Notes: generated from the letters alone by a model not told the origin. DNA of 64,000 nt from G963665975 sp963665975 (GCA_963665975.1 OY762508.1:2232001-2296000); one strand, 5' to 3'; counted from the first letter of the stretch, positions 7,988-17,192 are shown. Translations and numbers: made by a program.

Positions 7988-9412
7988 TCAGTTGCCGCGC
8001 CGCGAAGATCGGCTATTGCCGCTGCCGCGGGACGAGCTACCACTGCTTCGCGTGGTAGGCCGGCTGCTACTCGGGCGAGCAGTGCTTCGCGTGGTAGGCC
8101 GGCTGCTACTCGGGCGAGCAGTGCTCCGCGTGGTGGGCCGGCTGCTACTGGGGCGAGCGGTGCTCCGCGTGGTGGGCCGGCTGCTGCTGGGGCGCGCGGT
8201 GCTCCGTGTGGTAGGCCGGCGGTTGCTGGGACGAGCGGTGCTCCGCGTGGTAGGCCGGCGGCTGCTGGGACGAGCGGTGCTCCGCGTGGTCGGCCGGCGG
8301 CTGCTGGGACGAGCGGTGCTCCGCGTGGTCGGCCGGCGGCTGCTGGGACGCGCGGTGCTCCGCGTGGTGGATCGACTGCCTCTGGAACGCACGGTGCTCC
8401 GCGTTGTGGATCGACTGCCACTGGGACGGGTGCTCCGCGTGGTGGATCGGCTGCCGCTGGGACGTGCAGTGCTCCGCGTAGCGGACCGCGCACCGCTACG
8501 CACCCGCGCGGTCGTGTTTGATGAGGATGATGTCCTGGTGCCGACACGGCTGGTGTTTCTTGTCGTATTGCTCGACCCAGTTGGTCGCACCGTACGACCT
8601 CGGTTACGGCTGTCGGCATCCGTCCCACCGCGCACGGCATTACGCCTGGAATTCCCGGAGGCGACGCCGCCACGGGTCCGGCCGCTGCCCCACGTTGCGC
8701 CGCGACCCGCGTTGCGCAATGTTGCCTGGTCGTCATCGGTCAGTTGCACACCTCCTCTGCCACGTTCCGGTGAGTTGCCGACCCGGCCTCGTCCGACAGT
8801 CGATCCCCGTGGACCGTACCGAAGGCCTTGCCTGTAACCGCTGAAGTACGGGTAGCCATAGCCCCAGCCACTGCCGTAGCCGTATCTGCTGCCATAGCCC
8901 CAGCCATAGTCATATCTGCCACCATAGCCCCAGCCGTATCTGCTTCCAAGGCCCCATCCCCAGCCACTACCATACCCCCAACCGCGCTGATAGCCCCAGG
9001 GTGAATAGCCAAAGCCGTAATCAAACGGTGAATACCCATATCCATACCACGGGTCATTCCAGTAATTGCCAATGTTGATGTGAATCCCCAATCCGGAATT
9101 CCATCGGTCATAAGGATGGAAGGGGTAGCCATGAAATCTCGAGAAATACCGACGGTAGCGAGAATGCCGTGGATGCCCGTAGTACGTGTCGTCGTAATAG
9201 TCGTCTTCGTAGTAATACTGGGATACTATGACGCTGTCGCCATTATCCACCTTGTATTCGGCGATGCCTTCATAGTACGGGTCATCCTCGTAATACAAGC
9301 CGCCCAACTGCGTGTAGCATCCTGCCGTTGTAATGAGTAGTCCCCCCAGAATGCCCCAAAGGGCCCAGTCAGTACGGGGCTTTAGTGTGGCGTCTTTAAA
9401 CGAAACGTTCAT
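7988..9412 (-). CDS. Low-complexity surface lipoprotein with Arg/Ser/Thr/Pro repeat tail
   Basis: A 474-residue lipoprotein of striking composition. The N-terminus has a membrane stretch and a lipobox (GLLITTAGC). Residues about 35-100 are rich in Tyr and Asp (YYEDDYYDDTYY), residues about 110-200 are Gly/Tyr/Trp-rich (WGYGSGWGWGLGSRYG), and the C-terminal 160 residues are a basic tail made of about a dozen copies of a 13-residue repeat of the type RSTARPSSRRPTT. The last residues are Ser/Arg/Gly/Asn. Acidic-aromatic head and strongly basic tail could bind polysaccharide, DNA or other cells. No catalytic domain is visible. The corresponding DNA is a 39-bp tandem repeat, so length is likely to vary between strains. 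Confidence 0.75.
   Translation of the reverse strand: MNVSFKDATLKPRTDWALWGILGGLLITTAGCYTQLGGLYYEDDPYYEGIAEYKVDNGDSVIVSQYYYEDDYYDDTYYGHPRHSRYRRYFSRFHGYPFHPYDRWNSGLGIHINIGNYWNDPWYGYGYSPFDYGFGYSPWGYQRGWGYGSGWGWGLGSRYGWGYGGRYDYGWGYGSRYGYGSGWGYGYPYFSGYRQGLRYGPRGSTVGRGRVGNSPERGRGGVQLTDDDQATLRNAGRGATWGSGRTRGGVASGNSRRNAVRGGTDADSRNRGRTVRPTGSSNTTRNTSRVGTRTSSSSNTTARVRSGARSATRSTARPSGSRSTTRSTRPSGSRSTTRSTVRSRGSRSTTRSTARPSSRRPTTRSTARPSSRRPTTRSTARPSSRRPTTRSTARPSNRRPTTRSTARPSSSRPTTRSTARPSSSRPTTRSTARPSSSRPTTRSTARPSSSRPTTRSSGSSSRGSGNSRSSRRGN
8044..8475. repeat. 39-bp tandem repeat array inside a lipoprotein gene
   Basis: About eleven head-to-tail units of 39 bp (13 codons) cover this stretch; one unit near 8430 has lost 3 nt. 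Neighbouring units differ at a few positions, chiefly in two sub-families (CTACTCGGGCGAGC versus CTGCTGGGACGAGC), which suggests local duplication followed by gene conversion. Because the period is a multiple of three, the array is open in several frames on both strands, producing spurious long reading frames there. Confidence 0.92.
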
Positions 9413-9679
9413 AGCGACAGGAAGATAGGTTCGTCTCGTGGGAGAAGGAAAGATACCACTCGCTCAGACAAGTAGCACATGCTACCAGCGAAGCTGGACG
9501 GTATCTAAGTCGAGACCTGCGCAAATACCGGGCCGAATCTTGCAGGCGGCTTCTGCATTGCATGGCTGGGACTCTGCAGTGCCCATGGTGTCCCGAAAAA
9601 AGAGCACAGTGTAGGCCATCGTCGACAACGGTGCCAAGACATTGCCAGGGCTAATCTTGATCACTTCCAAACAACACGG

Positions 9680-10657
9680 ATGCATATGCAATATCGAACA
9701 CTTGGACGGACCGGCTGGCCAGTTTCCGAAATCGGCTACGGGATGTGGGGCATGGCCGGGTGGACCGGATCGGACGACGAACAGTCGTTGCATTCCCTAC
9801 AGCTCGCCGTGGATCGGGGATGCACGTTCTTTGACACCGCCTGGGCTTATGGGGACGGGCGGAGTGAGCAGCTTCTGGGTCGGCTCGTCCGGGCAAACCC
9901 CGACCGGAAATTGATCACCGCGACCAAGATTCCGCCCAAGAACCGCCGGTGGCCCAGCACGCGTGACCAACGCCTCGAAGACTGCTATCCGCGTGACCAT
10001 ATTCGGGAATACGTCGAGCGTAGCCTGGTCAACACCGGCCTGGATGTCATCGATCTCATGCAGCTGCATACATGGGAGGACGCCTGGCTGTCGCAGGACG
10101 ACTGGGTGGATGAGCTGAAGAAATTGCAGGACGAGGGAAGCATTCGCGCAATAGGCATAAGCCTCAACCGATGGGAGCCGTGGAATGGCGTACAGGCCGT
10201 TCGCAGTGGTCTGGTCGACACGGTGCAGGTTATCTATAACATCTTCGACCAAAACCCCCAGGACGCGTTGTTCCCAGCTTGCCGCGATTACGAGGTCGGT
10301 GTCATTGCCCGCGTTCCATTTGATGAGGGGACGCTGACCGGTAACCTTACCCTTGAATCCACTTGGCCCGATGGAGACTGGCGCAACACGTACTTCGTGC
10401 CGGAGAACCTGAAAAGCAGCGTGGAGCATGCGGAGGCGCTTCGGCCACTGGTCCCGGACGGATCCACGATGCCCGCCCTTGCCCTGCGATTCATATTAGG
10501 CGCTCCGGAGGTGAGTACGATCATCCCGGGAATGCGCAAGGCGCGTCATGTTACCGCCAACATGGCGGCGAGTGGCGCAGGACCACTTGATGACGACCTG
10601 ATGGCTGCGCTCGCAGCACACCGCTGGGACCGCATGCCGACCGAGTGGTCGCAGTAG
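9680..10657 (+). CDS. Aldo/keto reductase
   Basis: A 325-residue NADPH-dependent oxidoreductase of the aldo/keto reductase superfamily. The barrel begins MQYRTLGRTGWPVSEIGYG; the catalytic tetrad is visible as D52 and Y57 (FFDTAWAYGDG), K83 (LITATKI) and H130 (DLMQLHTW). The cofactor end shows ALRFILGAPEVSTIIPGMRK, the usual motif that binds the adenine phosphate. A second ATG two codons in could also be the start. The gene stands alone after a 267-nt spacer, and its 3' end lies 122 nt before a TonB receptor. The substrate cannot be told from sequence. Confidence 0.93.
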   Translation: MHMQYRTLGRTGWPVSEIGYGMWGMAGWTGSDDEQSLHSLQLAVDRGCTFFDTAWAYGDGRSEQLLGRLVRANPDRKLITATKIPPKNRRWPSTRDQRLEDCYPRDHIREYVERSLVNTGLDVIDLMQLHTWEDAWLSQDDWVDELKKLQDEGSIRAIGISLNRWEPWNGVQAVRSGLVDTVQVIYNIFDQNPQDALFPACRDYEVGVIARVPFDEGTLTGNLTLESTWPDGDWRNTYFVPENLKSSVEHAEALRPLVPDGSTMPALALRFILGAPEVSTIIPGMRKARHVTANMAASGAGPLDDDLMAALAAHRWDRMPTEWSQ

Positions 10658-10779
10658 CCGTACGTGCGGAACGGCAAGTCCTGGCGGAGGTTACACGATG
10701 GACTGCCCACTCACCTGCCCTTTCTCGCCGGACGCACCGCTACCAAGCGCCCTTTTCGTTTAGCACGCAAGTGGGTCGG

Positions 10780-13248
10780 ATGCGCCACATTAGGGGGTAC
10801 CCATGTGTTCTGGTTGTTGTCTTCCTGCACCTGTCCGCAACGGACAGCATGGCGCAGGCATGGGGAAGCGTTGAGGGCCATGTTCGGGCAGCGGAGTCCA
10901 CGGAAGCGCTCGTTGGTATCACCATTCTGGTTGACGGAACCAATTTTGGGACGGCAACGGACGAGGATGGATGGTACCAGCTGCGGCTCCCCCCTGGTCA
11001 GTATGCACTGCGATTTACAGGCGTAGGATATGCGGCCTACGTGGATTCGGCGCTGGTCGCCCCCGACGCCCGTGTAACGCTGAATATTGCGCTCTACGTA
11101 TCAACCACGGTGCTTGGCGAAGTTACGGTTGAGCAGGAGAGCGTTTCCGGGGCGGGCATACAGCAGGTCAGTCCGGAAGTGGTGCGCAACATGCCTTCTC
11201 CGTTCAAGGGATTCCAGGCGCTGCAGGTGCTGCCGGGAGTGGTTGCCAACAACGAATTATCGAATCAGTATTCGGTGCGTGGCGGCGGCTTCAACGAGAA
11301 CCTGATTTTTCTGGATGGGTTTGAGATCCACATGCCATTCCGTCCCCGGCAGGGAGAACAGGAAGGACTCGGACTGCTGAATCCAGACCTCGCCCAGCGT
11401 ATCACGCTGTACACGGGCGGTTTTCCCGCTCGCTATGGTGGCAAGATTTCGTCTACGCTGGATATTCAGTACCGCAAGGGCGAGGAGATGAGTGGCTCAG
11501 CTTACGTCTCCCTGCTGGACGCGGGTGGTACAGCGTCGGCGTCCGCTTTGGGCAGACGATTCAGCTGGGTTGTTGGTCTCCGGAAAGCGCAGGCCCGGCG
11601 CTTCTTTTCGACGCAGGAGCTAAAAGGGAACTATCAGCCGGACTACTTTGATGTGCAGGCGCATCTGTCCTACGAATTCGCCGCAGGCCATGCACTTGAG
11701 GCTACGGGAATCTGGGCCGATCACACGTTCCGGCTGGACCCGCGGGGTCGCAAGACATTTTACGGTATCGTTAGCGCTCGGCCGGATGTCCCCAGCGATC
11801 TCCGATCGGTGTGGATCGCCTACGACGATCGCAGCCGGGAGGAGGACGGATACGGCACGGGCTTCGTTGGCGTGCGCATGAAGAACCAGCTGACGGACGC
11901 GGTGCGCGTCGAACACGACGTGTCGATGTTTCGGACCCGGGAGACGGAAGCCTTTACGCTGATCGGTAACTCGATAATCTATGATGTGATAACCGATCCC
12001 GAAGCAGAATTGGACATGCTACCGCGTGGCAATGCGCGCCAGGAGGATTATGCCAATAACTTCATTGGAGTCACCACATGGACAGGGAAGGGCCGGTATA
12101 TCCTTACGAAGACCCGACATGCTGCGGAGGCCGGATGGAGTGTGCGGCACCTGACTTTTGAGGACAGGATTGACGAAGAATCGGCGATAGAAGGGCATAG
12201 CCCGGACGGCGATGTTGTGCGTGTCATCGCCAGTACCCTCCAGGACAGCATCATGTTTGGGGAGCAGCAGGTCGGGTTCTACGCGCAGGATGCGATAGCC
12301 ATGCTTCCGGAGGCGAACCGGCTGGTTGCGACCATAGGACTACGCACCGACTACTTCACGTTCAATAATGAGTGGACGGTCTCGCCACGCCTGTCAGCAC
12401 GGTATGAGGCCACCGACCGATTAACGTTGACCGGAGCATGGGGACTGTACTACCAGGCGCCCACGTACCGCGAGCTTCGCGGTGCTCCCGCGCCGGGAGA
12501 ATCTGTTCTGGGAGCACTTAACCATGACCTGCGGTCTCAGCGGTCTATGCAATTCGTGGCCGGTGCGGAGCTGTTTGCGCCTCGGCGGAGGTTGTACCTG
12601 CGTGCGGAGGCGTACTGGAAGCAGCTCACGAACCTGATTTCGTACACGCTGGAGAACGTGCGTGTAGAGTATTCGGGGAAGAACGATGCTACCGGCCATG
12701 TATACGGGCTGGACCTGCAGGTGCGCGGCGAATTCGTGCCTGGGTTGGAGAGTTGGATCAACTATGGCTATCTGGTTGCGCGCGAGCAATTTCTGCCGGA
12801 CTTCCAGGCGGCCAACGGGCTGGGGATAATTGCCCGACCCACCGATCAGCGCCATACGGTTGCGGTGTTCGTACAGGACTACGTTCCGGCCGACCCTACG
12901 TGGAAGCTGCACATGCGGGCATTATTTGGCAGTGGCCTTCCGTATACGCCACCGGTGCCGGGAAGGCGAGTGGGGAGCGTTGTGACGCAGGTACCCGGAG
13001 ATCGATTCTCGGCCCGCTTTCCGGAGTTTCGGAGGATTGATTTCGGGGTAACCAAGGCAGTAACCGTGTTAGAGCGGGCCATTCACTATCCGTTACGCCT
13101 TGAGCTCACCGCGGAGCTGCTGAATGTGTTTGACATGAACAATATCGTGGCCTATTCCTGGATACCAGATGCCTCCGGTGTGTGGCAGCGTATTCCGACG
13201 CGGCTTACCCCGCGGACGATTAACATTCGCTTGCGCGTCTCCTTTTAG
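10780..13248 (+). CDS. TonB-dependent receptor with carboxypeptidase-like regulatory domain
   Basis: An 822-residue outer-membrane active transporter. After a signal peptide ending in SMAQA comes a CarboxypepD_reg-like beta-sandwich (VEGHVRAAESTEALVGITILVDGTNFGTATDEDG, split here only in reading), then a plug (VRNMPSPFKGFQALQVLPGV, SVRGGGFNENLIFLDG) and a beta-barrel ending in RLRVSF. The ATG at 10780 is chosen because it gives the signal peptide; an earlier start would overlap the reductase gene. It is a single-gene receptor without a SusD partner beside it, so siderophore, cobalamin, peptide or glycan uptake are all possible. Confidence 0.9.
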   Translation: MRHIRGYPCVLVVVFLHLSATDSMAQAWGSVEGHVRAAESTEALVGITILVDGTNFGTATDEDGWYQLRLPPGQYALRFTGVGYAAYVDSALVAPDARVTLNIALYVSTTVLGEVTVEQESVSGAGIQQVSPEVVRNMPSPFKGFQALQVLPGVVANNELSNQYSVRGGGFNENLIFLDGFEIHMPFRPRQGEQEGLGLLNPDLAQRITLYTGGFPARYGGKISSTLDIQYRKGEEMSGSAYVSLLDAGGTASASALGRRFSWVVGLRKAQARRFFSTQELKGNYQPDYFDVQAHLSYEFAAGHALEATGIWADHTFRLDPRGRKTFYGIVSARPDVPSDLRSVWIAYDDRSREEDGYGTGFVGVRMKNQLTDAVRVEHDVSMFRTRETEAFTLIGNSIIYDVITDPEAELDMLPRGNARQEDYANNFIGVTTWTGKGRYILTKTRHAAEAGWSVRHLTFEDRIDEESAIEGHSPDGDVVRVIASTLQDSIMFGEQQVGFYAQDAIAMLPEANRLVATIGLRTDYFTFNNEWTVSPRLSARYEATDRLTLTGAWGLYYQAPTYRELRGAPAPGESVLGALNHDLRSQRSMQFVAGAELFAPRRRLYLRAEAYWKQLTNLISYTLENVRVEYSGKNDATGHVYGLDLQVRGEFVPGLESWINYGYLVAREQFLPDFQAANGLGIIARPTDQRHTVAVFVQDYVPADPTWKLHMRALFGSGLPYTPPVPGRRVGSVVTQVPGDRFSARFPEFRRIDFGVTKAVTVLERAIHYPLRLELTAELLNVFDMNNIVAYSWIPDASGVWQRIPTRLTPRTINIRLRVSF

Positions 13249-13271
13249 AATGGAAGCTCTCGCCCGCTGGC

Positions 13272-13955
13272 TCAGCCGTCCATGTAGAACCGTTTCCTGC
13301 TGAGCAAATGGGCCTGTCGCGTTGGCTCCGGAATTCTGTAGCGAGGCGAACAGGCGAGGGTAAGATCCACGGCCTCTGACAGTGTTATCCTATGACCGAC
13401 ACTCACAAATACCGGACGGACGTGACTCCGGGTGCGTACGGCGGCGCCAACGACATCCCGCGTTTTCGCATCAAGGAGGGCGACCTGATGGCTTTTGGTG
13501 GGGCGCAGATTTTCGAATGTCCCGATGTATGGATTCTTGGCCACGCCGAAGGTAGGTATGCCGGTCTGTATGCCGAGATGGCAGGCAAGGCCAAAGCGGC
13601 GAGGATGGCAGATCCCATGCGCGTCGGTCATGATCACCTCCGGAGTGATGCGTAGTTGTTCCAGTGCGGGAAGAATGACAGGCATTTCGCGAAAGGACAA
13701 GAGGCCCGGAACGTACGGGTATGGAACGTCAGCGTGCTGGACTGCGCTGTCTATGACAGTGAGCTCTGGCAGGCGAAGGACAATAACAGCGGCCTGGGCC
13801 AGGTCTCCGCGTATACTAACGTCGATGCCCGCAACGTTGCGAGGAGCTGCAGGTAAAGGCTTTGAGTGCACTTCCGCAGCGAGCGTGTGTTGGAGCGCGA
13901 TGGCATTCGCAGGAGTCAGGTCCCAGCGATGCGGATGGAGAAGGGTAAGACGCAT
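13272..13955 (-). CDS. nfi: Endonuclease V (deoxyinosine repair)
   Basis: Endonuclease V nicks DNA one base 3' of deoxyinosine, starting repair of deaminated adenine. The 227-residue product carries the family motifs in order: NVAGIDVSIRGD with the first metal-binding Asp, YPYVPGLLSFREMPVI with the wedge Pro-Tyr and catalytic Glu, MTDAHGICHPRRFGLACHLG with the second catalytic Asp, and PVFVSVGHRITL near the end. It converges on the TonB receptor gene (23 nt apart) and diverges from the next gene. Confidence 0.95.
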   Translation of the reverse strand: MRLTLLHPHRWDLTPANAIALQHTLAAEVHSKPLPAAPRNVAGIDVSIRGDLAQAAVIVLRLPELTVIDSAVQHADVPYPYVPGLLSFREMPVILPALEQLRITPEVIMTDAHGICHPRRFGLACHLGIQTGIPTFGVAKNPYIGTFENLRPTKSHQVALLDAKTRDVVGAAVRTRSHVRPVFVSVGHRITLSEAVDLTLACSPRYRIPEPTRQAHLLSRKRFYMDG

Positions 13956-14036
13956 GGGGGGAAATTAGGCACGGGTTCCGCGTTCATTGTGCAACATACG
14001 GGGCCCGGTGACGGGTTTCCGCTACATATTCTTGCT

Positions 14037-14699
14037 ATGAAAGCACTCTTCTTCGCCCTCTTGTTGATGATGCAGGTAGCGCCTGTGCGGGCACAGGAAG
14101 TCGAAATGGAGAACAAGCGCACATCGCCCAGGAAGGCTGCTGTGCTCAGTCTGCTACTGCCGGGGCTGGGGCATCGGTATGTTAATAACGGTAGTTGGCG
14201 CGGGGCGGCTTCGTTTTTCGCATTGGCCGAAGCGGGATTCTGGCTCGGTATGATTGGCGCAGACTGGCAACAGGGGCAGACCATCGAGAGTTATCGAACG
14301 CTTGCAGCGAGTCGCGCCGGTGCGGATCTTGCCGGCAAGGATCGCCGATTTCTGGTTAATCTGGGGCTGTATCAGTCCTCCGATGCATTCCGGGAGGACC
14401 ATTTGCGGCGACGCCTCTGGGATCAGGTCAACTATGTCAGCGCCCCAGCCTTTCAGTGGCAGTGGAATACCGAGGAGGATCTCAGGACCTATCGAAGTCT
14501 CCGTGAGGAGGCGGACACGTGGGCGCGTCGGCGCACGTTGCTGATAGCGACACTGGCAGCCAATCGTGTTCTGGCCGCCGTAACATCGGTACTGGCGGCG
14601 CGCCGCCGCAATAATGCCGCGCCCGTGGTTACACTGTCGATGACGCCACCCGCGCCGCGAGAGGAGTGGCCACGCCTGAACGTGGTTGTTGGCTTCTGA
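14037..14699 (+). CDS. DUF5683-like small exported membrane protein
   Basis: A 220-residue protein with a cleavable signal peptide (MKALFFALLLMMQVAPVRAQ). The core TSPRKAAVLSLLLPGLGHRYVNNGSWRGA is the pattern I associate with DUF5683-type proteins of Bacteroidota. A membrane helix follows (AASFFALAEAGFWLGMIGADW), then a polar helical region and a second hydrophobic helix near residues 165-185. No catalytic motif is seen. The ATG at 14037 gives the signal peptide; longer frames upstream run antisense to nfi. The function is unknown; surface or inner-membrane location is inferred. Confidence 0.75.
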   Translation: MKALFFALLLMMQVAPVRAQEVEMENKRTSPRKAAVLSLLLPGLGHRYVNNGSWRGAASFFALAEAGFWLGMIGADWQQGQTIESYRTLAASRAGADLAGKDRRFLVNLGLYQSSDAFREDHLRRRLWDQVNYVSAPAFQWQWNTEEDLRTYRSLREEADTWARRRTLLIATLAANRVLAAVTSVLAARRRNNAAPVVTLSMTPPAPREEWPRLNVVVGF

Positions 14700-15815
14700 C
14701 TATACAGGCGAATTGGCGCATGGGAGCCTGAATGGGATAGTATAACGCCGTCATACGCGTACATCACGCACGGAATACAGAACGTGCCCCGGTCGCGTAC
14801 CGACGCTCCGTGTGCGCTCTTGCTGTCGAGATGTCCAATAAACACCCGTGCCTATGCGTCCGGCTATGCGTGCAGGAATTCACATGGCAGCCTCTGGCTG
14901 GAGTTGCATTGTAATATTGGGGAATTACAAAGAAGGGTGAACGTCACTAAGTGCGGTGAAAATACTATTTGGGGTTCGGTGAAAACACTATTAGAAATAG
15001 GGTGTGACCTGTTTACTTGCCTGGCGGAAAGAAAATTCTTTCGCTTCACAGCAACCGTTTAGCCAATTAAGAGCACGAAGAAAGAAATCTATCTGTTATT
15101 GATGCGCGACCTGGAAACACGCTCCGCGGTGTGCGTTGGGGCGCTGCCCGGTTAAGCGATCAAGTTAACAATGGCCGCCAGTAGGGCCTCACCATGCGAC
15201 ACACCAGTCAATATTGACTACCATTCCAGAGTATCCATTGCTCTTTGGGCACAATGCCTTGTGTGCTCGTCGCGCGAAAAGAGCACGGAGTCGCTACGGT
15301 GCTCGCGTACCAGATCGCACAAGTCATCCAGCGCATTTGCGGGAAAGAGGCATCTGCTGCAGCGGGACGACCATACGCGAGCGGTTTTCCTTCCCTACGT
15401 GGGCCCTATACAGTTAAAAGCGAAAGGGTGGCAGCGCCGTACATACGTGTGATCAGCGAGCCGTATCCGTATCATTGCGAGGTGTACGCAGCCCTGAAGC
15501 TGGATTCAGTACCGCTAAACCCGCAAATCATTCCGATCGTAACTGGCCTAATAAGAAGATCTCAAGGCCAGGGTGCGCGCTCGGGTCGTCAAACGCCTCA
15601 CTTCAACAGAGAAGGCAGTTATGGTGGGCAGTAGTTGCGGGATCGTCTGGCAGGCATACCACCGTCGGATGCCGCGTGTGAACTACGGAATCATGGAAAA
15701 CCCTGTCACGACACGTAGGCGGCTACGCTGCATGCGGAGAGGCTTCGCGTGGATCGTTAGGCCATGTTCGGCGTATGCCATCCGCCAAACATTATTGGCA
15801 GGCAGGCAATAGCAG
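14700..15815. other. Gene-poor stretch of about 1.1 kb
   Basis: No reading frame here has a recognisable product, a ribosome-binding site with a sensible start, or family-like sequence. The longest, about 129 codons at 15245-15634, is not convincing. The middle (about 14900-15110) is more AT-rich than its flanks and holds a tandem 23-bp repeat and a perfect 16-bp palindrome (GAAAGAA-AA-TTCTTTC at 15027-15042). It may contain decayed genes or an RNA that I cannot identify. Confidence 0.6.
14951..14996. repeat. Two tandem 23-bp units
   Basis: GTGCGGTGAAAATACTATT at 14951-14969 and GTTCGGTGAAAACACTATT at 14974-14992 match at 17 of 19 positions with a 23-bp period. They sit in the AT-rich core of a gene-poor region. 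Paired direct repeats of this size can be protein-binding sites or the remains of a longer array; nothing in the sequence decides between these. Confidence 0.6.
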
Positions 15816-15889
15816 GGGTCCTTAGCTCAGTTGGTTAGAGCGCTACGTTGACATCGTAGAGGTCGATGGTTCGAATCCATTAGGACCCA
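15816..15889 (+). tRNA. tRNA-Val (anticodon GAC)
   Basis: A complete 74-nt cloverleaf. The acceptor stem GGGTCCT pairs with AGGACCC; the D stem is GCTC/GAGC; the anticodon stem CTACG/CGTAG encloses TTGACAT, giving anticodon GAC for valine GUC codons; the T arm is GATGG-TTCGAAT-CCATT. The discriminator base is A, followed by CAGG, so the terminal CCA is not encoded and must be added after transcription. It lies alone in a gene-poor region. Confidence 0.97.
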
Positions 15890-16516
15890 CAGGTGCGGAG
15901 GCGACAACAAGTGGAGGGAAGAATGTTGGGATTGAGAACGCAGACGGAGCAATCGCGAAATTGGGTCGCAAGGGGTGCTAGAACTATGCAGAAATGGGTT
16001 GGTGTTGTCCCTGTGAACGGCGCGCTGCCGTGACGAGTGTGGTATCCAATGGGCGCGGCCTGCAATCGACGCCCCGCTTGATTGGAATGGCGCCAAACTG
16101 TGTACATTTAGGATTTCATGGTGAAATGAATGCCTGCTGCGTATCTTAAGGGGTGCTCTTTGCAAATGACAGGATCCTCCCGAAACCGGTTCGTTCGTAT
16201 CTTGATGCTTTCCGGGCCCGATGGGATATCATCACGGGTCACTTTCCCCAACAGGTATTGTTCGCGATAATCGCGTCCTGTACAGGCAATCGGTCCCGCA
16301 ATAAGAACTGTTCAGCACAGGAGCAATCGCGTTTCCGGGAAGATCTTGCTCACATTGATGAAGAAAACCGTGTCACCATGACCAGGCGGGAGCAAACGGC
16401 CATACGTAGGAATGAACGCCGCTTGACACGCCAGGCATGATAGCCGGCCTCGCCACACCTCGGAAATATGGGGAGGCTCGCATTCGCAATCCGTTGCACT
16501 TTTTGGAGGTAAAACC
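15890..16516. other. Intergenic region between tRNA-Val and infC
   Basis: No convincing coding sequence in about 630 nt. A near-consensus promoter (TTG at 16082-16084, TACATTTA at 16103-16110, 18 nt apart) could drive the infC operon through a long leader. Just before infC there is a strong Shine-Dalgarno GGAGGT at 16505-16510. thrS, which precedes infC in many bacteria, is absent here. Confidence 0.4.
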
Positions 16517-17035
16517 ATCGCAAAACACAGACGAACCCGTATCAACAATGACATTCGCGCCTTGCAGGTGCGCGTCGTAGACCCGGAGGGTAATCACGGT
16601 GTATACCACATCCAGGATGCGCTCGATTTGGCCAGGCGACAGGACTTGGATCTTGTTGAGATCGCGCCCAATGCTGATCCACCGGTCTGCAAGGTCATGG
16701 ACTTCGGAAAGTATCTTTACGAACAGAAGAAGAAGGAGCGGGAAGCAAGAAAACGCCAGCATCACACGCAACTGAAAGAGGTGCGATTTCGGCCGCGTAC
16801 GGACACGCATGACTTCGATTTCAAGACGAAGCACGCCCGCCAATTCCTCGAAGAGGGCAATAAAGTACGTGCATACGTGCAGTTTCGCGGGCGCGACATC
16901 ATCTACAAGGAGCAGGGGATGATCGTGCTGATGCGTTTTATCGATGCGCTTCAGGATGTGGCCAAAATAGATCAGGCTCCGCGAATGGAGGGCCGCCGCA
17001 TGACGACCATCCTGGCGCCTATGAAGACAAAGTGA
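16517..17035 (+). CDS. infC: Translation initiation factor IF-3 with AUC start codon
   Basis: IF-3 binds the 30S subunit, checks the start codon and initiator tRNA, and prevents premature subunit joining. Read from an ATC codon at 16517 the 172-residue product begins (M)AKHRRTRINNDIRALQVRVVD, which is how IF-3 proteins of this phylum normally begin. There is no ATG or GTG before this conserved segment; a TTG at 16562 would delete it. GGAGGT lies 6 nt upstream of the ATC. Core motifs follow: LVEIAPNADPPVCKVMDFGKYLYEQ, the basic linker, and VRAYVQFRGRDI. Rare AUU-class start codons in infC allow IF-3 to limit its own synthesis in other bacteria. It heads infC-rpmI-rplT-pheS-pheT. Confidence 0.93.
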   Translation: MAKHRRTRINNDIRALQVRVVDPEGNHGVYHIQDALDLARRQDLDLVEIAPNADPPVCKVMDFGKYLYEQKKKEREARKRQHHTQLKEVRFRPRTDTHDFDFKTKHARQFLEEGNKVRAYVQFRGRDIIYKEQGMIVLMRFIDALQDVAKIDQAPRMEGRRMTTILAPMKTK

Positions 17036-17070
17036 CCTGTCAAGAAATTGCGGATTTTCGGGTCCGTGCG

Positions 17071-17102
17071 TTGCTATGCCTCATAATAGAGGCCTATCTT
17101 CG
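17071..17102 (+). promoter_or_regulatory. Possible internal promoter before rpmI
   Basis: TTG at 17071-17073 and TATCTTCG at 17095-17102, with a 21-nt spacer, lie in the unusually long 157-nt gap between infC and rpmI. One base differs from the TAnnTTTG consensus. It could supply extra transcription of rpmI, rplT and the downstream pheST genes. Confidence 0.3.
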
Positions 17103-17192
17103 ACAGTTCGGCCCTGTGGGGGAACGCCTGGCCGCTATTTCCGTTGACGGTGCGCCTCAATAACCAGGCACGATCCAGACATACGGGTTCCC

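Noticed and set aside
8044..8475. Repeat spacing looked like a CRISPR array
   Set aside because: Units are contiguous, with no unique spacers, and are translated in phase inside a gene.
7864..8837. Three long overlapping reading frames (two plus-strand, one minus-strand) over the lipoprotein tail
   Set aside because: They exist only because a 39-bp repeat is open in several frames. Their products are simple repeats (RAVLRVVGRRLLG, GTSGAPRGRPAAA and similar) without start signals; only the minus-strand frame has a lipoprotein signal.
15245..15634. 129-codon frame upstream of tRNA-Val
   Set aside because: Composition is not protein-like, there is no start signal, and no family is recognised; it is kept only as part of the gene-poor region.
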